The notes under the pieces are model-generated. The model searched no databases. It worked only from the letters and a program-made list of their open reading frames with translations, and was not told the DNA's origin. DNA of 60,308 nt. Source: Candidatus Heimdallarchaeota archaeon. Lineage in GTDB: Archaea > Asgardarchaeota > Heimdallarchaeia > JABLTI01. Position 1 is the stretch's first letter, and every line of letters begins with the position of its first letter. Shown in pieces: positions 17,876-26,393 of this stretch. A program made the translations under genes and the position numbers. Location: positions 1-60,308 of the forward strand of contig JAHLVZ010000006.1 in assembly GCA_019058165.1 (NCBI GenBank), read 5' to 3'.

Positions 17876-19741
17876 CTATTTCTTCTTTGTTCTGTATAAA
17901 GTAAATACTATAATTCCTACAAAAATTGCCGAAACTAATACTATACCTGTAATTTCCCAGCCATCAAGTCCGTATGGTGGTAATTCACCAAAACCTGCTA
18001 TTCTCATGTACTCTCTGGCTAAGTCTAAGTTGTGATTATAACGGATTATGTTAGGATCACACCATTTAACCATTCGATGATAAATAGGATAATGTTGTAT
18101 AATACGTTCTCCACCAAATAAGACATTATTAATCTCCTGTCTATCAATAGCATAAGAAATTGCTTTTCTAACTGCTAACCCAACTGTGATATTTGGATTA
18201 CCAGGAGCAGGTTCACGACTTCCAATATGTGGTCTGTTAACTCGCATATTATACCCTAAAAAGGAATAGAAATATTGGATTTCCTCAAAAACAGAGAAGT
18301 TTGGATTTGCTAAGAATTCATCACGTTGACCTAAATTTCCTCCAAAATTAATTACATCTAGGTTGCCTAACTTTAATTCTAAAATAGCTGCCATAGTATC
18401 TGTAATAGTTCTAATCTTTAATTTGTTTATACCGCTGGAGAAATTGCCAAATCTTCTATCAAAATCCATGTTGGATTTATCTATTGATGGATCCAATAAC
18501 CAACAATCTTCAAAAAGGAATAGATTTGTTTCAATAGGATTATACAAAGGATCCATTTCAAAAAGACTAGTTCCAAAGCATTGTGTTGCAAAAGTTGTCC
18601 AAGAATTATGAGCGTAATCTGGAGTCTTTCCATCTGCTAATTGTGATTGATTCAAATAATGCTCAGGTACCATTTGTAGTAGTAATGATCTAAAAAATGG
18701 GGCAAATGGTTCATTTTCTGGAGTTGAGGGATCTTGATCAATAAAGAAGTCTACTGTATACTGATCAACTTTCTTGATATCTTCTAAACAAAAAAGCGTA
18801 TGGCTATAGTCGGAATTATCTTCATACACATAATAAGAAAAAAGAACATCATCTGCATTGAAGTATTCATTTGGAAACAAGCCCTCTGGATCAGTTTGCC
18901 ATTTAATATTCTGTCTTAATTCTATTCTAAGATGTGTATCATTAAGAAATTCCCAGCTTTTTACTAAATGAGGATAGAAATTTAAATCCCTATCTTGTGT
19001 AACCAATGAATCCATAACTTTGTTAGGTATACGTGCAGATGACAAAGTAAAATCAAATAATGGATTAAGTTGTATCCAAGGTTTTTCACTAATGACAATT
19101 TCCGAGGTATTTACTTGTCCTTGATGCATCCCATCCCAAGATAATTTGCCCCAAGTAGTCTTTAGGTCATCACTTATATCATAACCTTTCAGATTCGACC
19201 ACATGACAGTAAATACTTCTGGAGTAAATGTTGGTAGCATAGGTAATATATTATCCATGAGATGTTGCTCCCACGCCCAGTAGTGTTGTACACGTTCTTC
19301 TGAATGAGGTGGCATAATTAATCTTCCTTGTTTCATATACCATTCGTTTAATCCTGTTCCCAACTCTTCATCCCAATCCATACTTATATCGTAACCAGAG
19401 ATATTCAGAGTACCGTTTTCATTATATACTCCAGTCCAATCAGGATCTCCTTCTCCTCCTACCCATCCAACATGACACAGATCATAATTATGAAAATAAA
19501 GTAATTCATTAAAAAACGGAGCCCATTCAACATGTTGAGGAATAACCTTAATGCCTATTCTTGCTAAATGCTGTGTAATAAAATTGAGGATATCAAAGTT
19601 ATTTGGACCACTGGTTTTAGCTATCAATGTGAAGAAAGGCTCAGTTCTAGCTTCTATGGTAATGGGTGTTCCAACAAAAAATCCTGTAAATATAAGCACA
19701 AATACCATACTAACCTTAATTATTTCCTTCTTTCTAGACAA
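17876..19741 (-). CDS. Circularly permuted family 5 (peptide-type) solute-binding protein, membrane-anchored
   Basis: The 621-aa protein has an N-terminal signal peptide (about 8-30) and a C-terminal TM anchor (about 595-615). The domain order is unusual. Residues about 35-205 match the part that normally ends SBP_bac_5 proteins (ARIGIKVIPQHVEWAPF, YDLCHVGWVGGEGDPDW, NLKGYDISDD). Residues about 225-330 match the part that normally begins them (LNPLFDFTL, YPHLVKSWEFLNDTHLRIEL, NADDVLFSYYVY). The middle segment follows (AAILELKLGNLDVINFGG, VRKAISYAIDRQEINNVLFGG), and the sequence ends at LAREYMRIAGFG. No permease or ATPase gene is adjacent. The start is TTG 19741. Confidence 0.85.
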   Translation of the reverse strand: MSRKKEIIKVSMVFVLIFTGFFVGTPITIEARTEPFFTLIAKTSGPNNFDILNFITQHLARIGIKVIPQHVEWAPFFNELLYFHNYDLCHVGWVGGEGDPDWTGVYNENGTLNISGYDISMDWDEELGTGLNEWYMKQGRLIMPPHSEERVQHYWAWEQHLMDNILPMLPTFTPEVFTVMWSNLKGYDISDDLKTTWGKLSWDGMHQGQVNTSEIVISEKPWIQLNPLFDFTLSSARIPNKVMDSLVTQDRDLNFYPHLVKSWEFLNDTHLRIELRQNIKWQTDPEGLFPNEYFNADDVLFSYYVYEDNSDYSHTLFCLEDIKKVDQYTVDFFIDQDPSTPENEPFAPFFRSLLLQMVPEHYLNQSQLADGKTPDYAHNSWTTFATQCFGTSLFEMDPLYNPIETNLFLFEDCWLLDPSIDKSNMDFDRRFGNFSSGINKLKIRTITDTMAAILELKLGNLDVINFGGNLGQRDEFLANPNFSVFEEIQYFYSFLGYNMRVNRPHIGSREPAPGNPNITVGLAVRKAISYAIDRQEINNVLFGGERIIQHYPIYHRMVKWCDPNIIRYNHNLDLAREYMRIAGFGELPPYGLDGWEITGIVLVSAIFVGIIVFTLYRTKKK

Positions 19742-19863
19742 AGACCCTCACCAAAGAACCGTTTAAAATAATTTTAAATTGTAATAATTAGCAATTCCTA
19801 GTTCTTAAAAATATTGGATAAAAAACACTTTTTTTCATTGACTTTATTTTCTTCTAAAAAGAC

Positions 19864-19928
19864 TTTATATATGTTTTTTTCTCACGGGGGTGAGTTATTT
19901 TTCTCAACTTGATGAGAACATTTATAAC
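19864..19928 (+). promoter_or_regulatory. GNAT promoter with two tandem TTCTCA-N6-TGAGAA type dyads
   Basis: Two 18-bp dyads lie in one register: TTCTCA-CGGGGG-TGAGTT at 19879-19896 (two mismatched bases) and a perfect TTCTCA-ACTTGA-TGAGAA at 19901-19918, starts 22 bp apart. A TATA-like box TTTATATAT precedes them (19864-19872) and a second one, TTTATAAC, follows at 19921-19928. Depending on which TATA is used the sites are in a repressor or an activator position. The same dyad recurs at 27810, 29340 and 54513. Confidence 0.65.
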
Positions 19929-19988
19929 ACTAAAAGGTAAGTAGTCAAAATGAGTTTTAAGTAAAAAATCATTTAGGAACGATGTTTT

Positions 19989-20876
19989 ATGTCAGATTAT
20001 ATGATTAAACATTACCATGAGGGTTTTGAAGTTGACCAGGAGAAGGTCGGTAAAGAAGTTGCAAAGTCTTTTGTTTCTCCACACCAAACACCTGCGGAAA
20101 GATTGAAGGAAGTTTACAATCGAGAAGGCTTTGATCCTGAAACAAGGCTTTATGCTTTCAAGGACAAAAAAATGGTTGGATTTTTAACAGCCAGAGTTTT
20201 GGACGAAGAAGAAGAAGGTGTAAAAATAGCTCAACTAACACCTCCCTCTGTTTTACCTGGCCATGAAGAAGCAGAGAAATTACTTTTCAAGAAAGCAGTT
20301 GAGATTTTGAAGAAAAAAGGAGCTAAGAAGGTTCGTTCTAATTTTGGCGTTATTACTAAACAAGATGAAGCAATCGCCAAGAAATGGGGTTACAAACACA
20401 AGCAAACCGCCTATTACCTTTACAATATTAATGTGGACGATGTTGACTCCAGCATTTCCATGGATGACATTGAAAAATTCGAATATGATAAGCACCAACA
20501 AGGATGTGTGAAAATTCTTGCTGCTGAATATGGTCGAGACGAAGAATGGGTAAATAATCTCTATGAGCGCATGAAAGCGGACACCACTACAGTACGTAAA
20601 CAATGGGTCATTAAAGATAAAGATGAAATCAAAGCCTATGGTGGAATTATGATTAATCCTATTGATGAATCACTTGGACGAGTCATGGTTACTTACGCTG
20701 CTGGCGAGGAATATATGAAAAAATTGCTTGCTAAATTCCGCAAAGTCAAGGATAAGATAGGTCTTAAGAAACTCCTTGCTGGGTTCACAGAGGAAGGCGA
20801 TGTCAAAGAAGCTAAGTACAAGCCTATCAAATTTGATTTAGTTGGCACTGCAAGTCTTTTTGAAATGGATCTCTAA
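19989..20876 (+). CDS. GNAT-like acetyltransferase domain protein
   Basis: The 295-aa cytoplasmic protein has a GNAT-like first half: ETRLYAFKDKKMVGFLTARV (strands 2-3), AQLTPPSVLPGHEEAEKLLFKKAVEIL (motif A region with a degenerate CoA loop), KKVRSNFG and AIAKKWGYKHKQTAYYLY (motif B). The second half repeats some of this pattern (VRKQWVIKDKDEIKAYGGIMI), so it may be a double GNAT. It is led by an unusual 120-nt promoter region with tandem dyads, which suggests tight regulation together with the regulator/exporter locus near 28-30 kb. Confidence 0.65.
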   Translation: MSDYMIKHYHEGFEVDQEKVGKEVAKSFVSPHQTPAERLKEVYNREGFDPETRLYAFKDKKMVGFLTARVLDEEEEGVKIAQLTPPSVLPGHEEAEKLLFKKAVEILKKKGAKKVRSNFGVITKQDEAIAKKWGYKHKQTAYYLYNINVDDVDSSISMDDIEKFEYDKHQQGCVKILAAEYGRDEEWVNNLYERMKADTTTVRKQWVIKDKDEIKAYGGIMINPIDESLGRVMVTYAAGEEYMKKLLAKFRKVKDKIGLKKLLAGFTEEGDVKEAKYKPIKFDLVGTASLFEMDL

Positions 20877-20890
20877 AAAATATTAATACT

Positions 20891-20916
20891 CTTCACGGTT
20901 TATCTTACTCGTGAAG
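20891..20916. terminator. Convergent hairpin between GNAT and cupin genes
   Basis: CTTCACG and CGTGAAG form a 7-bp perfect stem with a 12-nt loop between convergent stop codons, and a T-tract follows on the plus strand (20922-20936). Confidence 0.5.
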
Positions 20917-20931
20917 AATATCCTCTTTTTT

Positions 20932-21252
20932 TTATTTGTAATCTTCTCGTACAGGATAGAATACGTCGATTATGTAACAATCAGTAATGGCTTTTCCAGT
21001 ATGAGGTACATTTGATGGAATCACTACTGGTGTTCCTGGTGTTAAGGTTCTTGTTTCGCCATCTACAGTTAATTCGAATGTTCCCTCAATTAGATTCGCA
21101 ACTTGTTCGTGAACATGTTTATGATCAGGTAACGAGCTTCCCGCAGTTATTTTCCAGTAAGCAAAAGTCATATTATCTGTATGTACAAATTTAGCTTTAA
21201 ATCCTGGAACTATTTCTTTCTCATCTATTTGGTCTAAATCAATGAATGGCAT
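20932..21252 (-). CDS. Small cupin-domain protein
   Basis: The 106-aa single-domain cupin has motif 1 in [26 protein letters not shown] (G..H.H....E......G) and motif 2 in [17 protein letters not shown] (P..PH). The His/Glu metal ligands are all present. Small cupins of this type bind metal ions and act as isomerases, dioxygenases or sensors; the substrate is unknown. Confidence 0.85.
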   Translation of the reverse strand: MPFIDLDQIDEKEIVPGFKAKFVHTDNMTFAYWKITAGSSLPDHKHVHEQVANLIEGTFELTVDGETRTLTPGTPVVIPSNVPHTGKAITDCYIIDVFYPVREDYK

Positions 21253-21365
21253 AAAATCACATAGTACTTCGTAGTTTTTACCTTTTCGATTGAATGAAAA
21301 AATTTAAACTAATAAATTTATATTACTTATAATTGAATAGCAGGAATATAAGGGGACTTTAATCT

Positions 21366-21740
21366 TTGAAGAGAATTTTTCTTGATATAATTGAAATCAA
21401 AAATATAAATCCAATATTTGACCTTCCGATAAGCACTTTATTTATCATTGGATCTATTTTAGTCGCAATAACTCTCTACTTAGTTGCATGGTATATTTTC
21501 AAAATGAAATCCAGAACAACCCATAAAAATCTCCTATCAGCGTTTACATTTCTGATGATTCCATCTTTTGTTTTCTTATTTCTTGGCACAGCACTCCTTG
21601 GTAGAGGGATTTCTGAATTCAAAAATAACGTTCCAAATTATTACATTCCACTCAAACTCAGTTCAGCATTCTTAGTTCCATGGTTAGTTCTATTTGTTGT
21701 TGCAATAATCTGCATAATTCTCTATAGGAAAAAACGATGA
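21366..21740 (+). CDS. Small membrane protein of unknown family
   Basis: This 124-aa protein starts at TTG 21366 after an AGGGG motif. It has three probable TM helices at about residues 20-42, 55-78 and 96-118, and a basic C-terminus (YRKKR). No family is recognised; it is separate from the convergent fusion gene by 16 nt. Confidence 0.55.
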   Translation: MKRIFLDIIEIKNINPIFDLPISTLFIIGSILVAITLYLVAWYIFKMKSRTTHKNLLSAFTFLMIPSFVFLFLGTALLGRGISEFKNNVPNYYIPLKLSSAFLVPWLVLFVVAIICIILYRKKR

Positions 21741-21756
21741 TCAGATGTTTCAATCT

Positions 21757-23070
21757 TTATTTTTTAATTATTCTTTCTAATAACTCCTCTTTCTGCTCAA
21801 GTTTTATGTCAACTTTTCTTCTATAACCCGCCATAGCCAAAGTATAATTTTCAATTCTTTTTGTTGTCAGATAGATTATTTTGTTCTTGTATTGACAAAT
21901 TGTTTCTCCATTTTCATCGAGACTTATTTTGAAATCACACATATTGGCAGAACGTAGTACAACTCTTAGAGCTCTTTTTTGAGCATACAATTCTGGAATT
22001 ATTCTCAATCGTTCTTTTTCTGCCATTTTATCAAATTCTGAAATCTCCTCTGGATGAAGAAAAGCTCTTGTAAATTCAGGTTCTCGAGTCAATTTATTTT
22101 CGAATAAGTTATTACTAACTACTTCTAACCATGCCAATTTTGGTATATTGTATAGCATTCTAATTTGATGTGAACGTATTCTCTCGAATATGCTTGTTGT
22201 TTCCCCTAAGTTTATTTCGATTGTTTGAAAATCAATTGCTTTTACCACTACTTCTCCTTTTTTGGTTACTAATTGGAAATCAAATAATCCTCCTTTTTCT
22301 ACATCCCCTTTTTTCTGACCAATTATATAGTATGGTTCATTTTTAGTTTTATAAAAGATTAATTGACCAATTTTACTTGGCAACCCCGCACGTCCACAAT
22401 CAATGAAATCCATTAATCCTAGGGCTTGAAAGCAAGCTTCGATAGAAAGAGGGTTGATTAAGAATTCTTTGTGTTTCCAACTCATCAGCGACTTCTTCTT
22501 GGGTTTAGATATAGCTAACAAATTCTCTTCTATATGATTTATTTCTGTAAGCACATGGAGTAAAGGACCATGTGGTAAGATCTCGTAAATGAATTGTTTA
22601 TTTAATAATGGCATTTTCTTCTCAGGGGGGAGCTTAATTGTTTCCGTTTCTCTTTTACCAAATGTAATTTCAGACTTAAAATGTAGTTTTGTTTCATCTG
22701 TGACCTTCCCATTTTTTATTACATGAGAAGTAATTACTGCTTCTGCAGAGTTTATATCGAATTTAATATCAGCTTGTATTTCCTTAGGTTGATCATCTTT
22801 TAATCTGATGGCTGATTTAAACTCCACATTTACGAATTTCAGAATTTCTTTTTCTGGTTGAAGATATTTGACAAGTTCTGCAAAAAATTCTAGACCCATC
22901 ACTCCTGGAAGAAAAGGCACATTATTGAATCGATGATGATCTAAATAGCGATCACCTTCAATGGTCAGCTTTCTTTTACTAGAGTATAATTTGTCTTTAT
23001 TCTTAGATAAATTTCCAATCATTGGAAATTGTTTCTTGTCTATGAATGAATCGGATTCTTCCTTCTGCAT
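21757..23070 (-). CDS. PKS-type dehydratase (hot-dog) fused to a degenerate phosphopantetheinyl-transferase-like domain
   Basis: Residues about 30-290 match the polyketide synthase dehydratase double hot-dog: YLDHHRFNNVPFLPGVMGLEFFAEL carries the catalytic His with HxxxGxxxxP altered to HRFNNVPFLP, and INPLSIEACFQALG is the second motif (Glu in place of the usual Asp). Residues about 300-437 resemble the second half of an Sfp-type phosphopantetheinyl transferase: FLHPEEISEF, PELYAQKRALRVVL (normally W-x-KEA), FKISLDENG, and NYTLAMAG. The Mg-binding Glu of the KEA motif is replaced by Arg, so transferase activity is doubtful. Polyketide or acyl-carrier chemistry is rare in archaea. No ketosynthase or carrier protein is nearby. 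Confidence 0.7.
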   Translation of the reverse strand: MQKEESDSFIDKKQFPMIGNLSKNKDKLYSSKRKLTIEGDRYLDHHRFNNVPFLPGVMGLEFFAELVKYLQPEKEILKFVNVEFKSAIRLKDDQPKEIQADIKFDINSAEAVITSHVIKNGKVTDETKLHFKSEITFGKRETETIKLPPEKKMPLLNKQFIYEILPHGPLLHVLTEINHIEENLLAISKPKKKSLMSWKHKEFLINPLSIEACFQALGLMDFIDCGRAGLPSKIGQLIFYKTKNEPYYIIGQKKGDVEKGGLFDFQLVTKKGEVVVKAIDFQTIEINLGETTSIFERIRSHQIRMLYNIPKLAWLEVVSNNLFENKLTREPEFTRAFLHPEEISEFDKMAEKERLRIIPELYAQKRALRVVLRSANMCDFKISLDENGETICQYKNKIIYLTTKRIENYTLAMAGYRRKVDIKLEQKEELLERIIKK

Positions 23071-23199
23071 GAGAATTCCTTGCCTTTGTTTTTGTAGAAA
23101 TATATTCTTTATTTCCTTAATTTAAATGAAGTGGTCATAAATTCAACATGAAAATAATTAAAAAAGAGAGAACCTTTAGATTCGTGAGTAGTGGAAAAG

Positions 23200-23742
23200 A
23201 TGTCCAAGAAAGAACCGATGAACAATGAACAAAAATATGAGACAATGAAATCGATATTTGATAACAATTATCAATTAATCAGCTTAGCAGACAATAAAGC
23301 AACAGCCATTCTTACTGTTAATGGAATAATGCTTACTGTTGTACTTGCAATGGTAGGTTTACTTGGAGGTATTTTCGATATTGAGAACAAAGTGAATATC
23401 GCTGCTATTGTTTTCTTTGTTGCTTATTTAGTATCTTGCATAACCAGCATTACCTTCAGTATTTTTACGATTTTACCATACCAAAAAACTGGAATTCCAG
23501 ATCCCGGTCATGTTTTCTATTATGTTAATATTCTAGATCATAGTAACAAAGATGATTACCTAGCTGCTTTAAGGAAGGTTCTAAATGATTTTTCTTTAGT
23601 TGAGGAAGAATTCTCTGAACAAATATATGCTATCTCTGTTGTAAATCTACGAAAATATAAAAATGTAAAGTGGTGTATTTGGTCCTTCTTTTTTTCATTA
23701 ATTCTAGTTGGTATTTTCTTGTTGCTTACGATTTTGGGTTGA
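23200..23742 (+). CDS. Pycsar-effector-like transmembrane protein (PycTM)
   Basis: The protein of about 180 aa (ATG 23200; an in-frame GTG lies at 23191) shows the PycTM pattern: a soluble N-terminus ending in LISLADNKATAIL, two TM helices (about residues 33-56 and 65-92) closed by a polar segment ILPYQKTG, then a region FYYVNILDHSNKDDYLAAL, a helical pair ending in VNLRKYKNVKWCIWSFFFSL, and a last TM helix (about 155-178). In bacterial Pycsar anti-phage systems this effector responds to cyclic UMP or CMP by disrupting the membrane. No cyclase gene is within the window, so here it is an orphan. Confidence 0.75.
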   Translation: MSKKEPMNNEQKYETMKSIFDNNYQLISLADNKATAILTVNGIMLTVVLAMVGLLGGIFDIENKVNIAAIVFFVAYLVSCITSITFSIFTILPYQKTGIPDPGHVFYYVNILDHSNKDDYLAALRKVLNDFSLVEEEFSEQIYAISVVNLRKYKNVKWCIWSFFFSLILVGIFLLLTILG

Positions 23743-23832
23743 TAACAGAATTAGCACATGAATACTCATCTCTGACAAAATGAGGGTATGTTTTTATAAT
23801 TCAGCAAGCATATCTCTTTCTAAGTGATTTCT

Positions 23833-24519
23833 ATGACTTCTGATTATCAAGTCTTAATGGATGCAAAAAAAGTAAGACTAGAGAAGCTTCTACGAATTCT
23901 CATCTGGTTAATTCCTGTAATCGTAACAATTACAATTGGATTATGCTGGGTATTTTATCCTGAACGCTATGATTTCTTCCAAGAATTTGTTAGTGCATTA
24001 GGTTCAAGATTAAGTCAAGAGGGTCACAATAATATAACTTCTTCAATTATTTTTACAGTTGGTTTCTCAATTGTTGGACTAAATACTTTAGCAATCGCAA
24101 TTATCTATTTCATATTTCAAATGCTTGACTTCAATATTGCAAAAGGAGCTTTCAGTTTATTACTAACTATTGGTGCAGCAGGTATTGCAATACCAGGAAT
24201 AAATGCAACACTAAAAATTATTCATGGTACAGGTGCTTTTGTCTTCATTTTAGGCTTTACATTCTTCAATTTCTATGCACAAGTATATCGATTTGTTACA
24301 AAACACCGTCCAAAACGACCGCAAAGAACTTGGGGTTTTTATGCAGATGTGATCATGACTGGATTGGTATTTGGTGCTTTTCTGATTTTCATTCTATTTT
24401 ATGTTCTTGAGAGAGTGGCATCCGGAAATGTGCCTGTCTATTTGGCTGAACTTGGTCAGAAACTCTTGCTGATAATCGATTTCACAGCAGTCTACTTCCT
24501 TGATATAGACGACATGTGA
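23833..24519 (+). CDS. Six-TM membrane protein, DUF998-like, tandem copy 1
   Basis: The 228-aa protein (ATG 23833, TATA-like TTTTTATAATT about 35 nt upstream) has six probable TM helices. The loop YPERYDFFQEFVSALGSRLS between helix 1 and 2 resembles the S-LG motif of the DUF998 family. It is a paralogue of the next gene: both have the same length and the same motif order (FFQEF, SxLGxR, HGxGAxxFxxxFxFxNF, RTWxFY). Function unknown. Confidence 0.65.
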   Translation: MTSDYQVLMDAKKVRLEKLLRILIWLIPVIVTITIGLCWVFYPERYDFFQEFVSALGSRLSQEGHNNITSSIIFTVGFSIVGLNTLAIAIIYFIFQMLDFNIAKGAFSLLLTIGAAGIAIPGINATLKIIHGTGAFVFILGFTFFNFYAQVYRFVTKHRPKRPQRTWGFYADVIMTGLVFGAFLIFILFYVLERVASGNVPVYLAELGQKLLLIIDFTAVYFLDIDDM

Positions 24520-24584
24520 TTTTAGCAAGATTTTTGCACTTTTTTTTCTTTTTTTAATCTTAAAATCTAAAGTGAAATTTTTTT

Positions 24585-24621
24585 ATATATTTAAGTTTAC
24601 TATTGTCAAGTGAAATTCATG
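24585..24621 (+). promoter_or_regulatory. Promoter and start of the second DUF998-like gene
   Basis: A strong TATATATTTAAG box at 24585-24596 lies 24 nt before ATG 24619, placing initiation near the ATG (leaderless), and excluding GTG 24610 as likely start. Confidence 0.5.
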
Positions 24622-25305
24622 TCATTAATTGATGAAGCTATTCAGAAACCAGAGATAAGAATAAAAAAAGCAATTCGGATATTATATTGGTTTTTCGCTT
24701 CAATTATGTTGCTAACTGTTGTATATGCATGGATCTGGTATCCCGAACCGTACGAGTTCTTTCAAGAATTTATCAGTAATCTTGGTGCTCGAGTAAGCGA
24801 ACATGAAACTCTTCCAAATGACATCTCATCGTTAATTATATCCATTGGATTTGGACTCTGCGCTCTAATTTCATTAGCAATTGCTATTGTTTACCTTACC
24901 CAACCAAAATTAAAATTCAATTATTGGAAAAGCTTCTTGAATTTCATCATGTTTATCGGAGCAATTGGTGTTGGAGTTCCTAAAGATCAACCAATAATTC
25001 ATCCTCTTCATGGTATAGGAGCAGCTCTATTCATGGTAACTTTTGGCTTTCTGAATTTTGTTCATCAAAGACTTCGTTTTACTAGAAAATACAAACCAGC
25101 TTCTTTTGAAAGAACTTGGGATTTCTACTTGGATTCAGTAATATCAGTTATTGTCTTCGTAGTATTAGTTTTTTTCATAGTTTTTTATGCACTTGGTAAG
25201 CTTTTAGAAAGTAATGCTCTGCTTATATTTTCAACAACATATCAGAAGATTGCCCTGCTTGTTAACTTCTTTGCAATCTTAATCCTTGATCTTGATGATA
25301 TCTGA
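24619..25305 (+). CDS. Six-TM membrane protein, DUF998-like, tandem copy 2
   Basis: With ATG 24619 the protein has 228 aa, exactly the length of its upstream paralogue. It shares the loop YPEPYEFFQEFISNLGARVS, HPLHGIGAALFMVTFGFLNF, and the RTWDFYLDS segment. Hydrophobic helices alternate in the same places. Having its own TATA box suggests that the two are regulated separately after a tandem duplication. Confidence 0.65.
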   Translation: MSLIDEAIQKPEIRIKKAIRILYWFFASIMLLTVVYAWIWYPEPYEFFQEFISNLGARVSEHETLPNDISSLIISIGFGLCALISLAIAIVYLTQPKLKFNYWKSFLNFIMFIGAIGVGVPKDQPIIHPLHGIGAALFMVTFGFLNFVHQRLRFTRKYKPASFERTWDFYLDSVISVIVFVVLVFFIVFYALGKLLESNALLIFSTTYQKIALLVNFFAILILDLDDI

Positions 25306-25389
25306 AAAGTCTTCTTCACCCCTAGAGTATTCGAAAACCATATTTTTAACAGATAGTTTTTTTTAGCTTAATACATTAGACTTGCCATT

Positions 25390-25704
25390 ATGAGCGAACG
25401 AATCATATCCTTTGATATTTTGCGTGGTTGGGCTATCATTGGCAATCTAATAGTCCATACTTTTATGTTGGCCAGTCAAGTGCAAGGAATAGCTGAAACT
25501 GATCCTGGGAGCTTGAACACTTTAGGAATCATTCTGATGGCAATTATTATTGTTTTTGGGCACTGGCGTGGATTGTTTCTAATGATGAGCGCTGCAATAC
25601 ACATTTATGTCATGTATCGAAAACTAAAGAATGGCATTCCAAGGCATGTGATTCTCGTTCAAGAATTGTTCAAGGGTTTTATAGTCTTTAGACACAGTGA
25701 TTAA
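25390..25704 (+). pseudogene. Truncated acyltransferase-like membrane protein (DUF418/DUF1624 N-terminus)
   Basis: The 104-aa product begins MSERIISFDILRGWAIIGNLIVHTFML, the hallmark N-terminus of DUF1624/DUF418-type membrane acyltransferases (RxxxxDxxRGxAIxG...H). A second TM helix and HWRGLFLMMSAAIHIYVMYRKLKNG follow. Full members have some 350-400 residues and about 8-10 TM helices; here a stop follows at residue 105 and no homologous continuation is seen in the next 100 nt. Probably a remnant, though a short expressed protein is possible. Confidence 0.65.
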
Positions 25705-25800
25705 ATTTAATAATATTTCTTATTTCCAAAATATAGAAAAAACTCGAAATATAGAATTAGACTAGAAATTAGTTAATGTAAGAAATGAGGTCAAGCAAAA

Positions 25801-26217
25801 TTGAAAGAACAATGTGAAAAAGAAGTAATTGAATTACATAAATTCTTTGAACAATGGTTTAAATCGGAAATAAAAAATAGCGATGAAATCTTTGCACGAT
25901 TAGAGGATGCTTTGAGTGAAGAATTTATGTTAATTTCACCAACAGGTCAAGTATCGTCTCGAGAGCAAGTTATTGCTCAAATCCAAAATGGTTATGGTTC
26001 CAGAAAGACCGATGAGATTCCTTATCGGCTATGGGTGCAGAATATCGAATGTCGCTTACTGGAAGGTAATTTGTGTTTAGTAATTTATGAAGAATGGGGA
26101 GAAGTTGCCGGAAAGAAAAATGCTCGATTAAGCTCTGCCTTATTTCGCAAGAAAGATAAAACTATCAACGGGGTAGAATGGGTGCATGTTCATGAGGTTT
26201 CCATACCTGCGGATTGA
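25801..26217 (+). CDS. SnoaL/DUF4440-like NTF2-fold protein
   Basis: The 138-aa protein starts at TTG 25801 with GAGGT ten nt upstream. It shows the NTF2-like cone-barrel pattern of DUF4440: an N-terminal helix (ELHKFFEQWFKSE), FMLISPTGQVSSREQVIAQI, a beta-rich half (RLWVQNIECRLLEGNLCLVIYEEWGEV) and a C-terminal strand (VEWVHVHEVSIP). Such domains are ligand-binding or enzymatic (isomerase, cyclase); no catalytic residues can be assigned. Confidence 0.7.
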   Translation: MKEQCEKEVIELHKFFEQWFKSEIKNSDEIFARLEDALSEEFMLISPTGQVSSREQVIAQIQNGYGSRKTDEIPYRLWVQNIECRLLEGNLCLVIYEEWGEVAGKKNARLSSALFRKKDKTINGVEWVHVHEVSIPAD

Positions 26218-26393
26218 ATGAATCTAATTATATAGAAAAGAGTTTTAACTGTTAAAATTAAGAAATTACAAAAAGAAGCATTTTATTATAGGAGATATTC
26301 CTTGCTATGACACATTTTCGTAGGAATAATGTGTTTCCAATTACACCTATTATCAGAGATTTTCAATTCAAAATGTTATAGGAATTTGATAAT

